Of a stretch of DNA of 64,000 nucleotides, positions 47,910-57,515 are shown piece after piece. The notes under the pieces are model-generated. The model worked only from the letters and a program-made list of their open reading frames with translations. It did not search any database and was not told the origin of the DNA. The DNA comes from an uncultured Pelagibacteraceae bacterium (lineage in GTDB: Bacteria > Pseudomonadota > Alphaproteobacteria > Pelagibacterales > Pelagibacteraceae): contig CACEVB010000006.1 of assembly GCA_902562875.1 (NCBI GenBank), positions 1 through 64,000 of the forward strand. Direction: 5' to 3'. The number at the start of each line of letters is the position of its first letter. The first letter of the stretch is position 1. Made by a program: the position numbers and the translations under genes.

Positions 47910-48614
47910 ATGACTGAAAATTTACAACAAGACCAAAACTTTGTAAAAAAAGTATTTGATAAAGTATATAACAAGTATGACCTAATGAACGATATAATGT
48001 CTTTGGGTATTCATAGAAGTTGGAAGAAACAACTAATAAGATTGATGAATCCTCATGAAAGTCAAAAATTAATTGATGTTGGTTGTGGAACAGGCGACAT
48101 TGGAAAAATGTACTCCTTAGCAACCAATTATAATTCCAAAATCTTATCAGTAGATCCAAATTCTAAAATGATTAATGTTGGAAAAGAAAGATTGAAAAAA
48201 TTTAAAAATATAGATTGGAAGGTTTGCTCTGCAGAAAATCTGAGTGTTGATGATTGTACTTTTGATTTTTATACTATTAGCTTTGGTTTGAGAAATACTA
48301 CAAACAAAGAGAAGGCTATTTCCGAAGCTTATAGAGTGTTAAAAAATGGAGGTCGTTTTCTTTGCCTAGAATTCTCAAAAATTGATAACCAAAACTTAGA
48401 ATATATTTATAAGAAATATTCAAATTTATTACCATTCTTTGGTAAAATTATAGTAGGTGAAAAAGAGCCTTACGAGTATCTTGTTAAAAGTATAGATAAT
48501 TTTATGAATCAAGGTGAACTGTTAAATTTGATGAAAGATAAAAATTTTATAAATTGTAATTATATTAATCTTAGTGGTGGTATTGTTGCAATTCATTCTG
48601 GCTGGAAAATTTAA
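47910..48614 (+). CDS. ubiE: Ubiquinone/menaquinone C-methyltransferase
   Basis: A 234-aa SAM methyltransferase. VFDKVYNKYDLMNDIMSLG (about 15-33) is the UbiE signature, motif I is LIDVGCGTGDIG, and YTISFGLRNTTNKEKAISEAYRVLKNGG follows with the family-specific FGLRN. It methylates the ring during ubiquinone synthesis. Its stop overlaps the ubiB start (TAATG). Confidence 0.96.
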   Translation: MTENLQQDQNFVKKVFDKVYNKYDLMNDIMSLGIHRSWKKQLIRLMNPHESQKLIDVGCGTGDIGKMYSLATNYNSKILSVDPNSKMINVGKERLKKFKNIDWKVCSAENLSVDDCTFDFYTISFGLRNTTNKEKAISEAYRVLKNGGRFLCLEFSKIDNQNLEYIYKKYSNLLPFFGKIIVGEKEPYEYLVKSIDNFMNQGELLNLMKDKNFINCNYINLSGGIVAIHSGWKI

Positions 48615-50182
48615 TGCTAAAAAAGATAATAACTCTTTTTAGAATAGGAAGAACTTTGGCTTTATCAGATGCACTTAGCGTCATCTATAAGGTCCATAAA
48701 CCACCGACATCTATAAAAATAATTTTTGGTTTATTATCAATCACTTTTTCTAAAAAAAAGCAGGAAAACAGAAATTTAAGTGATGAAGAAAGATTATGCA
48801 ATTCTATACAGAATATGGGTACAAGCTTTATAAAGCTCGGACAATTTCTATCTACAAGACCAGATATTATTGGTGAGAAATTATCTTTACAATTAGAAAA
48901 ACTTCAAGATAGAGTTCCACCTTTTTCCAAGAATAAGGCTATGGAAGTTCTTAAAAAAAATATAGGTGCTGATAATTATAACTTGGTTATAAACTTTAGT
49001 GATCCTGTTGCTGCTGCATCTATTGCACAGGTACATAAAGCTCAAATTAATGATAATGGGGTTATAAAAGATGTGGCTATAAAAGTATTAAGGCCAAGTA
49101 TAAAAAAGATTTTTAATGAACAAATTGATGCTTTGATGCTATTTGCGTATATAGTTGAGTCTTTAGTTAAAAAATCACAAAGACTTAGACTTGTGGAAGT
49201 TGTTTTTTTACTAAAACAAATCACTAATAATGAAATGGACTTAAGATTTGAAGCGGCGGCAGCAAATGAATATGCAGAAAATACAAAAAATGATAATGGA
49301 TTTAAAGTTCCAAAAATATATTGGAACTTTACTAGTGAAGAAGTGATGACTCTTGATTGGATTGACGGTGTATCAATAAGAGAAAAAAATAAATTAATTG
49401 AAAAAAAAATAGATATAAAAATAATAGCTTCTGATGTAATACAACATTTTTTAAGACATGCAGTGAGAGATGGTTTTTTTCATGCCGATATGCATCAAGG
49501 AAATTTATTTGTGAATGAAAATGGCCAAATTGTTCCTGTGGATTTTGGTATAATGGGAAGAATAGACAAAATTAATAGAAAATTTTTAGCTGAAATACTT
49601 TATGGGTTTATAAAAAGAGATTATAAAAAAGTTGCCGAAGTACACATTTTAGCTGGGTTAGTTCCAAAAAATACTCAGGTAGAGTCTTTATCTCAAGCTT
49701 TAAGATCAATTGGAGAGCCTATATTTGGTCAAAAAGTTAAAGATATATCTGGAGGAAAACTTCTTAAACAACTATTTGATATAACCGACAAATTTAATAT
49801 GCAAACTCAACCACAATTACTAATGCTTCAAAAAACGATGGTTGTAGTTGAGGGGGTTGCGCGTAAGCTTAATCCTGATACAAATATCTGGGAAACATCT
49901 AGACCTGTACTTGAAAAGTGGCTTAAGGACACAAAGGACCCGTTAACAAATTTAAGTGAAACGGTAAAAGATACTGCTGAAGCTTTAAAACGTTTTCCAG
50001 AATTGCCTCAATTAATGGACAAGGCTAATCAAGCTCTAACGTACTTGGCAGGAGGTCAGATACCTCAATCATCGAATTCATATTCAGCTTTTAAAGAGAA
50101 ACAACTGGAATTGAAATCTTTCAGAAATCAAAGTATTATTGGTTTAATAGTTATTGTTTTTTTTGGTTTAATAGTATTTTAA
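48614..50182 (+). CDS. ubiB: Ubiquinone biosynthesis kinase-like protein UbiB (ABC1/ADCK)
   Basis: A 522-aa atypical kinase fold. The KxGQ motif is FIKLGQFLSTRPD (about 74-86), the A-rich loop VAAASIAQVHKAQ, the catalytic-type DGFFHADMHQGNLF, and the metal motif VDFGIMGR. A C-terminal hydrophobic anchor (about 500-521) ties it to the membrane. It is needed for ubiquinone synthesis, probably by ATP-driven extraction of quinone intermediates. Coupled to ubiE, with coaBC 7 bp downstream. Confidence 0.95.
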   Translation: MLKKIITLFRIGRTLALSDALSVIYKVHKPPTSIKIIFGLLSITFSKKKQENRNLSDEERLCNSIQNMGTSFIKLGQFLSTRPDIIGEKLSLQLEKLQDRVPPFSKNKAMEVLKKNIGADNYNLVINFSDPVAAASIAQVHKAQINDNGVIKDVAIKVLRPSIKKIFNEQIDALMLFAYIVESLVKKSQRLRLVEVVFLLKQITNNEMDLRFEAAAANEYAENTKNDNGFKVPKIYWNFTSEEVMTLDWIDGVSIREKNKLIEKKIDIKIIASDVIQHFLRHAVRDGFFHADMHQGNLFVNENGQIVPVDFGIMGRIDKINRKFLAEILYGFIKRDYKKVAEVHILAGLVPKNTQVESLSQALRSIGEPIFGQKVKDISGGKLLKQLFDITDKFNMQTQPQLLMLQKTMVVVEGVARKLNPDTNIWETSRPVLEKWLKDTKDPLTNLSETVKDTAEALKRFPELPQLMDKANQALTYLAGGQIPQSSNSYSAFKEKQLELKSFRNQSIIGLIVIVFFGLIVF

Positions 50183-50189
50183 TTTACCA

Positions 50190-51389
50190 ATGAATAATTT
50201 AAATAATAAAAAAATTCTTCTTATAATTTGTGGGGGTATTGCTGCTTACAAAAGTTTAGAATTAATTAGGCTATTAAAAAAAAGAGGCTTAGAGGTAAAA
50301 ACTATTTTAACGGAAGCTGCCAGAAAATTTGTAACTCCTCTATCTGTAGCATCTTTGTCTCAAGAAAAGGTTTATACAGATTTATTTGATTATGAAAATG
50401 AAAAGGAAATGGATCATATATCTTTATCGAGATGGGCTGATTTAATTTTAATTGCTCCAGCTACAGCTAATACTATTTCGAAATTAAGTAACGGAATGGC
50501 AGACGATCTAGCATCAACGGTGACATTGGCATCAAATAAAGAAGTTTTAATAGCTCCGGCAATGAATGTCAGAATGTGGGAGCACAAATCAAATAAAGAA
50601 AATATCAAAAAATTAAAAGAATTTGGATACTTAATAATTGGGCCTGAAACTGGAGATATGGCTTGTGGAGAATACGGTGAAGGAAAAATGACTGAACCAA
50701 TTGAAATTTTCAACTATTTAAATAAATACTTTGATTTATTAAATAAAAACAAAAAGTTGAAAGTATTAATCACTGCTGGACCTACAATAGAAACAATAGA
50801 TCCTGTAAGATTTATATCAAATAGATCTAGCGGTAAACAAGGATATGAGATCGCAAAAGCTTTCATGAATAATGGATATGATACAACACTTATTTCGGGA
50901 CCAACTAATTTGGAACCACCTAGAAATGTAAAATTAATCAAAATAAATTCTGCTGATCAAATGTTTGAACAAACAATTAATAGTCTACCTGTAGATGTTG
51001 CTATTTTTTCAGCTGCAGTATCAGATTTTAAAGTGGATAAAATAAGTAAAAATAAAATTAAAAAAACAGATTCTGTGAGTTTACGTATGATTAAAAATAA
51101 AGATATTTTAGATTATGTATCAAAACATAATTCTTTAAGGCCTAAATTAGTAATAGGTTTTTCAGCAGAGACTGAGAATATTGAGGCAAATTCATTATCA
51201 AAACTTAATGAAAAAAATTGCGATTGGATTATAGCAAATGATGTTAGCAATGACCAAATTGGTTTTGGTTCAGATTATAACGAAGTGTCAATTTTTTTTA
51301 GAGAGAAGAAGATGGAAAAAATTTCAAAGTTGAAAAAATCATTACTAGCAAACGAAATTGTAAAAAAAGTTAATCTTGAATTAAATTAA
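50190..51389 (+). CDS. coaBC: Bifunctional phosphopantothenoylcysteine decarboxylase/synthetase
   Basis: Two consecutive steps of CoA synthesis in one 399-aa protein. The N-terminal CoaC flavoprotein has IICGGIAAYKSLELI, PAMNVRMWEH and the Cys-containing DMACGEYGEGKM. The C-terminal CoaB domain has ITAGPTIETIDPVRFISNRS-type residues and GKQGYEIAKAF, with AAVSDFKV. It is followed after 4 bp by dut, the usual coaBC-dut order. Confidence 0.96.
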   Translation: MNNLNNKKILLIICGGIAAYKSLELIRLLKKRGLEVKTILTEAARKFVTPLSVASLSQEKVYTDLFDYENEKEMDHISLSRWADLILIAPATANTISKLSNGMADDLASTVTLASNKEVLIAPAMNVRMWEHKSNKENIKKLKEFGYLIIGPETGDMACGEYGEGKMTEPIEIFNYLNKYFDLLNKNKKLKVLITAGPTIETIDPVRFISNRSSGKQGYEIAKAFMNNGYDTTLISGPTNLEPPRNVKLIKINSADQMFEQTINSLPVDVAIFSAAVSDFKVDKISKNKIKKTDSVSLRMIKNKDILDYVSKHNSLRPKLVIGFSAETENIEANSLSKLNEKNCDWIIANDVSNDQIGFGSDYNEVSIFFREKKMEKISKLKKSLLANEIVKKVNLELN

Positions 51390-51393
51390 ATTT

Positions 51394-51831
51394 ATGGTCA
51401 AAGTTCAAATTAAAAAACTTGATCCGAACGCCAAAATTCCAGAATACAAAACTGCGGGAGCATCAGGAGTCGATATTATGGCATTGTTAGAAAAAAAAAT
51501 TACTTTAGACCCAGGAGAGTCTCAGATAATTCCTACCGGGTTATCAATCGCTATTCCAGAAGATTTAGAAGTTCAAATAAGACCCAGATCTGGGTTGGCA
51601 GCAAAATCTAATATAAGCGTGTTAAATACACCAGGAACGATTGACAGCGATTATAGAGGAGAAATTAAGGTTATATTAATTAATCTCGGTAATGAGAGAT
51701 TTACTGTAAAAAATGGAGATAGAATAGCTCAAATGATATTAACGCCGATTATGAAATTTAAATTTGAAGAGGTTAATAAATTGGATGATACAATTAGAGG
51801 GTCTGGTGGATTTGGTTCAACAGGCAAATGA
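51394..51831 (+). CDS. dut: dUTP diphosphatase
   Basis: A trimeric dUTPase of 145 aa. Motif 1 is AGASGVDIMA, motif 2 RPRSGLAAK, motif 3 NTPGTIDSDYRGEIKV with the catalytic Asp, motif 4 GDRIAQMIL and motif 5 GSGGFGSTG. It keeps uracil out of DNA and provides dUMP. The stop overlaps the next gene by 4 bp (ATGA). Confidence 0.97.
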   Translation: MVKVQIKKLDPNAKIPEYKTAGASGVDIMALLEKKITLDPGESQIIPTGLSIAIPEDLEVQIRPRSGLAAKSNISVLNTPGTIDSDYRGEIKVILINLGNERFTVKNGDRIAQMILTPIMKFKFEEVNKLDDTIRGSGGFGSTGK

Positions 51832-52577
51832 ATTTAAAATTAAGTAAGAGTCAATTAAAAAGGTATTCCAGACAAATTGTATTAAAAAATATAGGTATTT
51901 TAGGTCAAAAAAAAATAATCCAATCAAAAGTATTAATAGTAGGTATGGGAGGTTTAGGTTGTCCCGCAGCAGAATTATTAACAAGAGCTGGTGTTGGAAA
52001 CATTGGATTAATAGATTTTGATAAAGTAGATTTATCTAATATTCATCGTCAGAGTCTTTATGATACTAGTGATCTAAATAAATCAAAAGTTTTGTCTGCA
52101 AAAATTAAATTAAAAAAAATTAATTCAAAAACAAAATTTGATTGCTATAACTTAAAATTAAATCACAAAAATCACAAAAATATTTTAAAAAAATATGAAT
52201 ACATTGTTGATGGCTCAGATAATTTTGAAACAAAATTTCTGACGAATGACTATTGTAAAAAATCAGGGAAATTTCTTGTCACGGGTGCCATTAGTAAGTT
52301 TGAAGGACATATTTTCACTTTTGATTTTAAAAAAAAAAATACTCCATGTATAAGAAGTTTTTTTCAAGAAAAGAATATTTCTGATGACATATTTAATTGT
52401 GAATATGAGGGAATTTTAGGGTCAGTTGCCGGAATTATTGGAAGTATTCAATCTAACGAAATTTTAAAAAAAATTTTAAATATAGGAAAAAATCTTAATG
52501 GTCATATATTAATTTTGGACTTACTGAATTTAAATTTTAGAAAAGTAAAATTTAACAAAATAAAAATACCCAAATGA
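51828..52577 (+). CDS. ThiF/MoeB/HesA-family adenylyltransferase lacking zinc cysteines
   Basis: A 249-aa E1-like enzyme. The nucleotide motif is VGMGGLGCPAAELLTRAG (about 39-56), then DFDKVDLSNIHRQSLY and DGSDNFETKFL, all typical of MoeB/ThiF enzymes that adenylate sulfur-carrier C-termini. The usual zinc pairs are missing: CxRC is CIRS here and no C-terminal CPxC is present. One Cys in FNCEYEGILG remains. It overlaps dut and the SH3 gene by 4 bp each. The partner carrier (ThiS, MoaD) is not in the window. Confidence 0.85.
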   Translation: MNLKLSKSQLKRYSRQIVLKNIGILGQKKIIQSKVLIVGMGGLGCPAAELLTRAGVGNIGLIDFDKVDLSNIHRQSLYDTSDLNKSKVLSAKIKLKKINSKTKFDCYNLKLNHKNHKNILKKYEYIVDGSDNFETKFLTNDYCKKSGKFLVTGAISKFEGHIFTFDFKKKNTPCIRSFFQEKNISDDIFNCEYEGILGSVAGIIGSIQSNEILKKILNIGKNLNGHILILDLLNLNFRKVKFNKIKIPK

Positions 52578-53029
52578 TATATTTCGCAAGAATTATAATA
52601 ATTTCTTATTTAGTTTTTTTTGCTGATAATTATTCATATTCATTTGAAAATTATTTTTTAATGTTAAAAAATGATGAAGTAAATGTAAGATATGGACCAA
52701 GTTTTGATTATCCAATAAAATTTATTTATAAAAAAAAATTTCTTCCTGTTGAAATTATTGATAAAAAAGAAAACTTTAGACGCATTATTGACCATAAAAA
52801 AAATAGTGGTTGGATACACATATCTCAATTACAAAAATCAAAATCTTTGGTAGCATTAAATGATACTAATATATTCAAAAAGGCATCTAAATTTTCGAAA
52901 CCAGTTGCAAAAATCAAAAGTGGTAGATTATTATTAGTTAAAAAATGTGAGGATCGCTGGTGTAAAATAAAAACAGGGGAATACACTGGCTGGGTAGATT
53001 CTAAATATCTCTGGGGGTCAATTAAATAA
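52574..53029 (+). CDS. Exported bacterial SH3-domain protein
   Basis: A 151-aa protein. An N-terminal hydrophobic signal (about 1-22) is followed by two SH3-like repeats: NVRYGPSFDYPIKF...GWIHISQL and FSKPVAKIKSG...YTGWVDSKYLWG. This double SH3_4 form is common in alphaproteobacteria and is thought to bind peptidoglycan or assist envelope proteins. It overlaps the ThiF gene by 4 bp. Function unknown. Confidence 0.8.
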   Translation: MIYFARIIIISYLVFFADNYSYSFENYFLMLKNDEVNVRYGPSFDYPIKFIYKKKFLPVEIIDKKENFRRIIDHKKNSGWIHISQLQKSKSLVALNDTNIFKKASKFSKPVAKIKSGRLLLVKKCEDRWCKIKTGEYTGWVDSKYLWGSIK

Positions 53030-53030
53030 G

Positions 53031-53053
53031 AATAAATTTTAAAGAAATTTATT
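53031..53053. terminator. AT-only hairpin between convergent genes, possible bidirectional terminator
   Basis: A perfect 9-bp inverted repeat (AATAAATTT / AAATTTATT) with a 5-nt loop fills the 30-bp gap between the SH3 gene and the convergent metal exporter. It has no G-C pairs in the stem, so it would be weak, but its position exactly between two converging stops supports a 3'-end role. Confidence 0.35.
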
Positions 53054-53059
53054 TATAAA

Positions 53060-54223
53060 TTATTCAAAAAGAAACATATATCCATATGCTACTATTATTG
53101 CTGGAACAGCACTGTAAAGAGTTGCTATTACAGCTGCTTTTGGTGCTAGTGCTATTGCTGGAAACAAGGCATCTCCATCATTTGAAATCGCATTACCAAT
53201 TTCAGCGGATAATGGTATAGAACCATTGAGATAAAACGTGGTGACTACAATTTGTGGTCCACATCCAGGTAGAAATCCAAAAAGTATAGCCATAAATGGT
53301 ACAAAAGGTAACCAAATTTCAAAAAAGGTTTTTAAATCATATGCTGTAAAATACATAAATATTTCAAAAGTTAAAAAACCACAGATAACCCAGGTAGTTA
53401 CAAAGTTTGTTGTATCCACAACTCTTGATAAAAGATTTCTACTTCTATCTGTAGAACATTGAAAGTCACTTAAAGGATTAAGAGACCACATAAATATACA
53501 TAGAATTGCTCCAGCAGCTCCTAAAGTAGCAGCTAAACTTACACCATCTGGTATTCCTAATAAATGATCAACATCTACCTGGAAAGCAACAAATAATCCA
53601 ATTATAAAGCCAGGCAAAAAAATTAATGTCCAAAATATATTAAATTTTGAGACAAAGGTTTTCGAAATCTTTTCAAATTCAACTTTTAATTTTGAGTTGC
53701 CTTGAAGATAATTTTCACCATGAATTTTATCTACGATATATCCAGATATGGCTCCAACTACAGCTCCAAGCCCAAATATAAATAATCCTGTGACTGGTTC
53801 GGCTGCGAGAAGAAGAAATGCTGCATCGCCCATTGTTGCTGTTAAGACTGCCACTAAAGATCCAAAACCGATTCTACCTTGTATATATTGTGTAACCACT
53901 ATAATTGCTCCTCCACACCCTGGCAGCGCTCCTAATAAAGAAGCCATGAATACATGATATTTTCTAGTTTTATTTAAAACATCAGAAATATTATATTTAG
54001 TTAAAGCATCCAAGCCGATAAAAATGAATAACGTAAAACCAACAAAAACAGATACCTGAAGATATGCGTCTACTAAGGTGCTTCTTACTAAATCTCCAAA
54101 ATTATTTCCTTGAAAGGCCATTGCAAGTATAGCAATACCTAAAAAGCTCTTTTTTAATAACCGACCCTCATTAGCTACTAAAATAGTTTTTTTATCAAGA
54201 ACAGCGGCGATAAATGCATTCAT
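53060..54223 (-). CDS. Putative 10-TM metal exporter (ArsP_2/putative manganese transporter family)
   Basis: A 387-aa polytopic membrane protein with about ten hydrophobic helices. It shows an internal duplication: LPGCGGAIIVVTQY near residue 100 and LPGCGPQIVVTTFY near 318, each followed about 25-30 residues later by an acidic GDA motif (TMGDAAFLL and SNDGDALFP). This pattern fits the family named as a putative heavy-metal or manganese exporter. It starts 28 bp after katG on the same strand, with irr upstream, which supports a metal and peroxide role. The metal is not proven. Confidence 0.8.
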   Translation of the reverse strand: MNAFIAAVLDKKTILVANEGRLLKKSFLGIAILAMAFQGNNFGDLVRSTLVDAYLQVSVFVGFTLFIFIGLDALTKYNISDVLNKTRKYHVFMASLLGALPGCGGAIIVVTQYIQGRIGFGSLVAVLTATMGDAAFLLLAAEPVTGLFIFGLGAVVGAISGYIVDKIHGENYLQGNSKLKVEFEKISKTFVSKFNIFWTLIFLPGFIIGLFVAFQVDVDHLLGIPDGVSLAATLGAAGAILCIFMWSLNPLSDFQCSTDRSRNLLSRVVDTTNFVTTWVICGFLTFEIFMYFTAYDLKTFFEIWLPFVPFMAILFGFLPGCGPQIVVTTFYLNGSIPLSAEIGNAISNDGDALFPAIALAPKAAVIATLYSAVPAIIVAYGYMFLFE

Positions 54224-54251
54224 ATTGTTTTATCTATAGATTATTATCATA

Positions 54252-56465
54252 TCAATTTAGTTTGATATCAAATCTATCAAGGTTCATGACCTTAGACCAA
54301 ACTTTTACAAAATCATTTACAAATTTTTTCTCTGATCCCTCACAAGCATATACTTCTGCCAAAGCTCTTAATTGAGAATTAGATCCAAAAATTAGGTCAA
54401 CACGTGATGCATGCCACTTAACTTTATTTGTTTTCCTATCTCTACCTTCAAAAAATTTATCTTTATTATCTTTTTCTCTCCAAGTAATATTCATATCTAG
54501 AAGATTTTTAAAATAATCGTTTGATAAAGTCTCTTTTTTATTTGTAAATATGCCGTGATTAGAACCATCATAATTCGTATTTAATACCCTCATGCCTCCA
54601 ACTAAAACTGTCATTTCTGGACCAGTAAGATTCATTAATTGAGATTTATCAATCAACATTTCCTCTGGTGAAGAACTAGATTTGCCTTTTTCGTAATTAA
54701 TAAATCCATCTGCTTTTGGTTCTAATAAATTAAAAGAAAAAACATCAGTATGTTCTTGTTTAGCATCTCCTCTTCCTTGCATAAATGGTACTTTTACTTT
54801 ATGACCAGCTTTTTTTGCTGATTTCTCAATTGCTACATTACCAGCTAAGACAATCAGATCTGCTACCGAAACACTTTTCTTTTTATTATCAAAATTTTTT
54901 TTTATTTTTTCTAAAAACTTTATTACTTTGTTTACTCTAGAAACCTTATTTATTTCCCAATCTCTCTGTGGTTGTAATCTTATTCTAGCGCCATTTGCAC
55001 CACCTCTTTTATCAGATCCTCTAAATGTTGAAGCTGAAGACCAGGCAGTTTTTACTAGCTGGGAAATTGATAAACCGGATTTTAAAATCTTATTCTTTAA
55101 AGTCTCGATATCTTTGTTTGAAAGTTTGTATTTTTGCTTTGGCACAGGATCTTGCCAAATCAGATCTTCTTTTGGAACTTCTGGACCTAAATAACAAACC
55201 TTTGGTCCCATATCTCTATGAGTTAATTTAAACCATGCTCTTGCGAAAGCATCATGAAATTCTTTAGGATTTTTATGGAAATGTTTTGTAATTGGTCCGT
55301 AACTTGGATCAACCTTTAAAGAGATATCAGTAGTTTGCATCATTGGAGGATGCATTTTATTTGAATCATGAGCGTCTGGTACCATTTTAATATGTTGACC
55401 ATTTTTCATTGGTGTCCATTGATGCGCTCCCGCTGGGCTTTTTGTTAATTCCCACTCATGCCCATACAAGCAATCTAAATATCCCATATCCCATTTAATC
55501 GGATTTTGTGTCCAGGCTCCCTCAATACCGCTGCTTATTGTATCAATGCCTTTACCGCTTTTATAATTACTATTCCAACCAGTTGATTGTTCATGAATTT
55601 TTGAACCTTCGGGTTCAGGACCTTTATGTGACTCAGGTGCTGCTCCATGAGATTTTCCAAATGTATGACCTCCAGCTACTAATGCTGCTGTCTCGTAATC
55701 ATTCATTGCCATTCTTCCGAATGTTTCCCTAATATCATGAGCTGCTAATAAAGGATCTGGGTTTGCATCAGGTCCTTGGGGATTTACATAAATTAGTCCC
55801 ATGTGTGATGCTCCAAGAGGTTGTTCAAGATCTCTTTTTCCGCTATATCTGTTTACTCCAAGCCATTCTTTTTCAGATCCCCAATAAATATCATCTTCAG
55901 GTTCCCATATGTCTTCTCTGCCTGCGCCAAATCCAAAAGTTTTGAAACCCATAGAATCTAGAGCAACATTTCCAACTAAAATAAATAAATCTGCCCAAGA
56001 AATTTTGTTCCCATATTTTTTCTTTATTGGCCATAATAATAATCTTGCCTTATCCAAGTTGACGTTGTCTGGCCAACTATTTAAAGGTGCAAATCTTTGA
56101 CTCCCTTTTCCTGCTCCACCTCTACCATCAGCTGTTCTATAAGTTCCTGCTGCATGCCACGCTAATCTTATAAATAAGGGACCATAATGTCCATAATCAG
56201 CAGGCCACCAACTTTGGGAGTCTGTCATTAATTTTTGTAAATCTTTTTTTAATTTTTTATAGTCTAATTTTTTAAATTCATTTTCATAATTAAATTTTTT
56301 ATCCATAGGATTAACTAAATCTGAATGCTGACTTAGAATTTTTAAATTTAAACTATTTGGCCACCAATCTCTATTGGACGTACCTTTTCCTGTGGGATGT
56401 TTTGGTGGAGTGCCAGCACCAGTAAAAGGACATTTTGATTTTTCTTTAAAAATTTCTTTACTCAT
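54252..56465 (-). CDS. katG: Catalase-peroxidase KatG
   Basis: A bifunctional heme catalase/peroxidase, full length at 737 aa with two peroxidase-like domains. The distal triad is Arg100, Trp103, His104 in [14 protein letters not shown]; Trp103 forms the covalent adduct with Tyr226 in [12 protein letters not shown]; the proximal His267 is in [12 protein letters not shown]. The C-terminal domain has lost the heme site, as in the family. It has its own promoter (56472-56499) and lies behind irr and before a metal exporter, suggesting iron or peroxide control. Confidence 0.97.
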   Translation of the reverse strand: MSKEIFKEKSKCPFTGAGTPPKHPTGKGTSNRDWWPNSLNLKILSQHSDLVNPMDKKFNYENEFKKLDYKKLKKDLQKLMTDSQSWWPADYGHYGPLFIRLAWHAAGTYRTADGRGGAGKGSQRFAPLNSWPDNVNLDKARLLLWPIKKKYGNKISWADLFILVGNVALDSMGFKTFGFGAGREDIWEPEDDIYWGSEKEWLGVNRYSGKRDLEQPLGASHMGLIYVNPQGPDANPDPLLAAHDIRETFGRMAMNDYETAALVAGGHTFGKSHGAAPESHKGPEPEGSKIHEQSTGWNSNYKSGKGIDTISSGIEGAWTQNPIKWDMGYLDCLYGHEWELTKSPAGAHQWTPMKNGQHIKMVPDAHDSNKMHPPMMQTTDISLKVDPSYGPITKHFHKNPKEFHDAFARAWFKLTHRDMGPKVCYLGPEVPKEDLIWQDPVPKQKYKLSNKDIETLKNKILKSGLSISQLVKTAWSSASTFRGSDKRGGANGARIRLQPQRDWEINKVSRVNKVIKFLEKIKKNFDNKKKSVSVADLIVLAGNVAIEKSAKKAGHKVKVPFMQGRGDAKQEHTDVFSFNLLEPKADGFINYEKGKSSSSPEEMLIDKSQLMNLTGPEMTVLVGGMRVLNTNYDGSNHGIFTNKKETLSNDYFKNLLDMNITWREKDNKDKFFEGRDRKTNKVKWHASRVDLIFGSNSQLRALAEVYACEGSEKKFVNDFVKVWSKVMNLDRFDIKLN

Positions 56466-56471
56466 AAGTAG

Positions 56472-56499
56472 ATTATAACTATTCTAAAGTAATAATCAA
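56472..56499 (-). promoter_or_regulatory. katG promoter with an Irr-like half-site in the spacer
   Basis: On the minus strand TTGATT (56499-56494), a 16-nt spacer and a perfect TATAAT (56477-56472) sit 6-35 bp before the katG ATG. The spacer contains TTTAGAA (56488-56482), which resembles half of the AT-rich TTAGAA-type palindrome described for alphaproteobacterial Irr boxes; the second half (TAGTTATAA) is degenerate. Very short leader. Confidence 0.5.
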
Positions 56500-56530
56500 G
56501 TAAGATGCGTCGAATTTTATTTTACAACGA

Positions 56531-56944
56531 TTAAGTGTTTTGTAATTTAACTAGGACCTCTATAGATTTAATTCTTTTTCCAGGAATTTTTCTATTAATT
56601 TTTACTGGTTCAACTTCACTATCATGTATATCAATTAATTTATCTTTATCTATGTCGTAGAAGTGGTGATGATCGGTAGTATTTGTATCATAATAACTTT
56701 GCTCAGAGTTAACTGCAATTTGTTTTAGATATCCTTTACCTAGAAATGCATGCACTGTATTATAAATAGTAGCTAAAGAGATCTTTTCGCTATTTTTTTG
56801 TGCAATAATTTTTGAAAGATCATTAATCGAAAAATGGAAAGTTTCTTTACTGCCAAATAAAATTTCACAGATTTTTATTCTTTGCTTGGTAGGTCGTAGA
56901 CCTGAATTTCTGAGTTTTGCAACAAAATTTAAGTTATTGCTCAT
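56531..56944 (-). CDS. irr: Irr-type Fur-family regulator
   Basis: A 137-aa protein from ATG 56944. The winged helix has LRNSGLRPTKQRIKICEILFG and SLATIYNTVHAF; YYDTNTTDHHHFYD holds the three-His motif (92-94) of Irr, which binds heme or iron. The N-terminal heme motif (GWL) of Bradyrhizobium Irr is absent. Divergence from fabA-fabB-fabI is the standard irr location in alphaproteobacteria. Earlier starts (ATG 56989, TTG 56995) are possible but would add an unconserved hydrophobic leader; no clear ribosome site decides between them. Confidence 0.88.
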   Translation of the reverse strand: MSNNLNFVAKLRNSGLRPTKQRIKICEILFGSKETFHFSINDLSKIIAQKNSEKISLATIYNTVHAFLGKGYLKQIAVNSEQSYYDTNTTDHHHFYDIDKDKLIDIHDSEVEPVKINRKIPGKRIKSIEVLVKLQNT

Positions 56945-57014
56945 TATATATATACTTATCTTGGAGAAATTTATATTAAATTGTGCCATAATCAAGTACT
57001 AAGATATTTTGTTA

Positions 57015-57515
57015 ATGAAAAAAAATTCATTTAATTATCAAGAGTTAATTAACTGCGCTAATGGCGAACTTTTTGGTCCTGGTAATGCTAAACTGCCCTC
57101 TCCACCAATGCTGATGTTTGACAGAATAACAGAAATTAGCGAAAATACAGGAGAATTTAAAAAAGGTATTATTAAGGCTGAATTAGATATTAAAGATGAA
57201 CTTTGGTTTTTTGATTGTCATTTTAAAGAGGATCCTGTTATGCCAGGTTGTTTAGGATTAGATGCAATGTGGCAACTAGTTGGTTTCTACTTAGGTTGGC
57301 TTGGAAATCCTGGTAGAGGAAGAGCATTGGGCGTTAATAGCGTAAAATTTACAGGCGAGGTGTTGAAAAATTGTGAAACAGCATTTTATCAAATTGATAT
57401 GAAAAGGATATTAATTAAAGAGGGTACAACAGTAGGTTTGGCGAATGGAATTTTGCTAGCGGACGGCAAAAAAATTTATAGTGCTGAAAACCTAAAAGTG
57501 GGATTATTTAAATAA
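57015..57515 (+). CDS. fabA: 3-hydroxydecanoyl-ACP dehydratase/isomerase
   Basis: Introduces the double bond of unsaturated fatty acids; 166 aa from ATG 57015 (a TTG two codons upstream is less likely). Hotdog fold: [16 protein letters not shown], the active-site [21 protein letters not shown] with His and the downstream Asp, and [14 protein letters not shown]. Its stop overlaps the fabB ATG (TAATG). Confidence 0.96.
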   Translation: MKKNSFNYQELINCANGELFGPGNAKLPSPPMLMFDRITEISENTGEFKKGIIKAELDIKDELWFFDCHFKEDPVMPGCLGLDAMWQLVGFYLGWLGNPGRGRALGVNSVKFTGEVLKNCETAFYQIDMKRILIKEGTTVGLANGILLADGKKIYSAENLKVGLFK

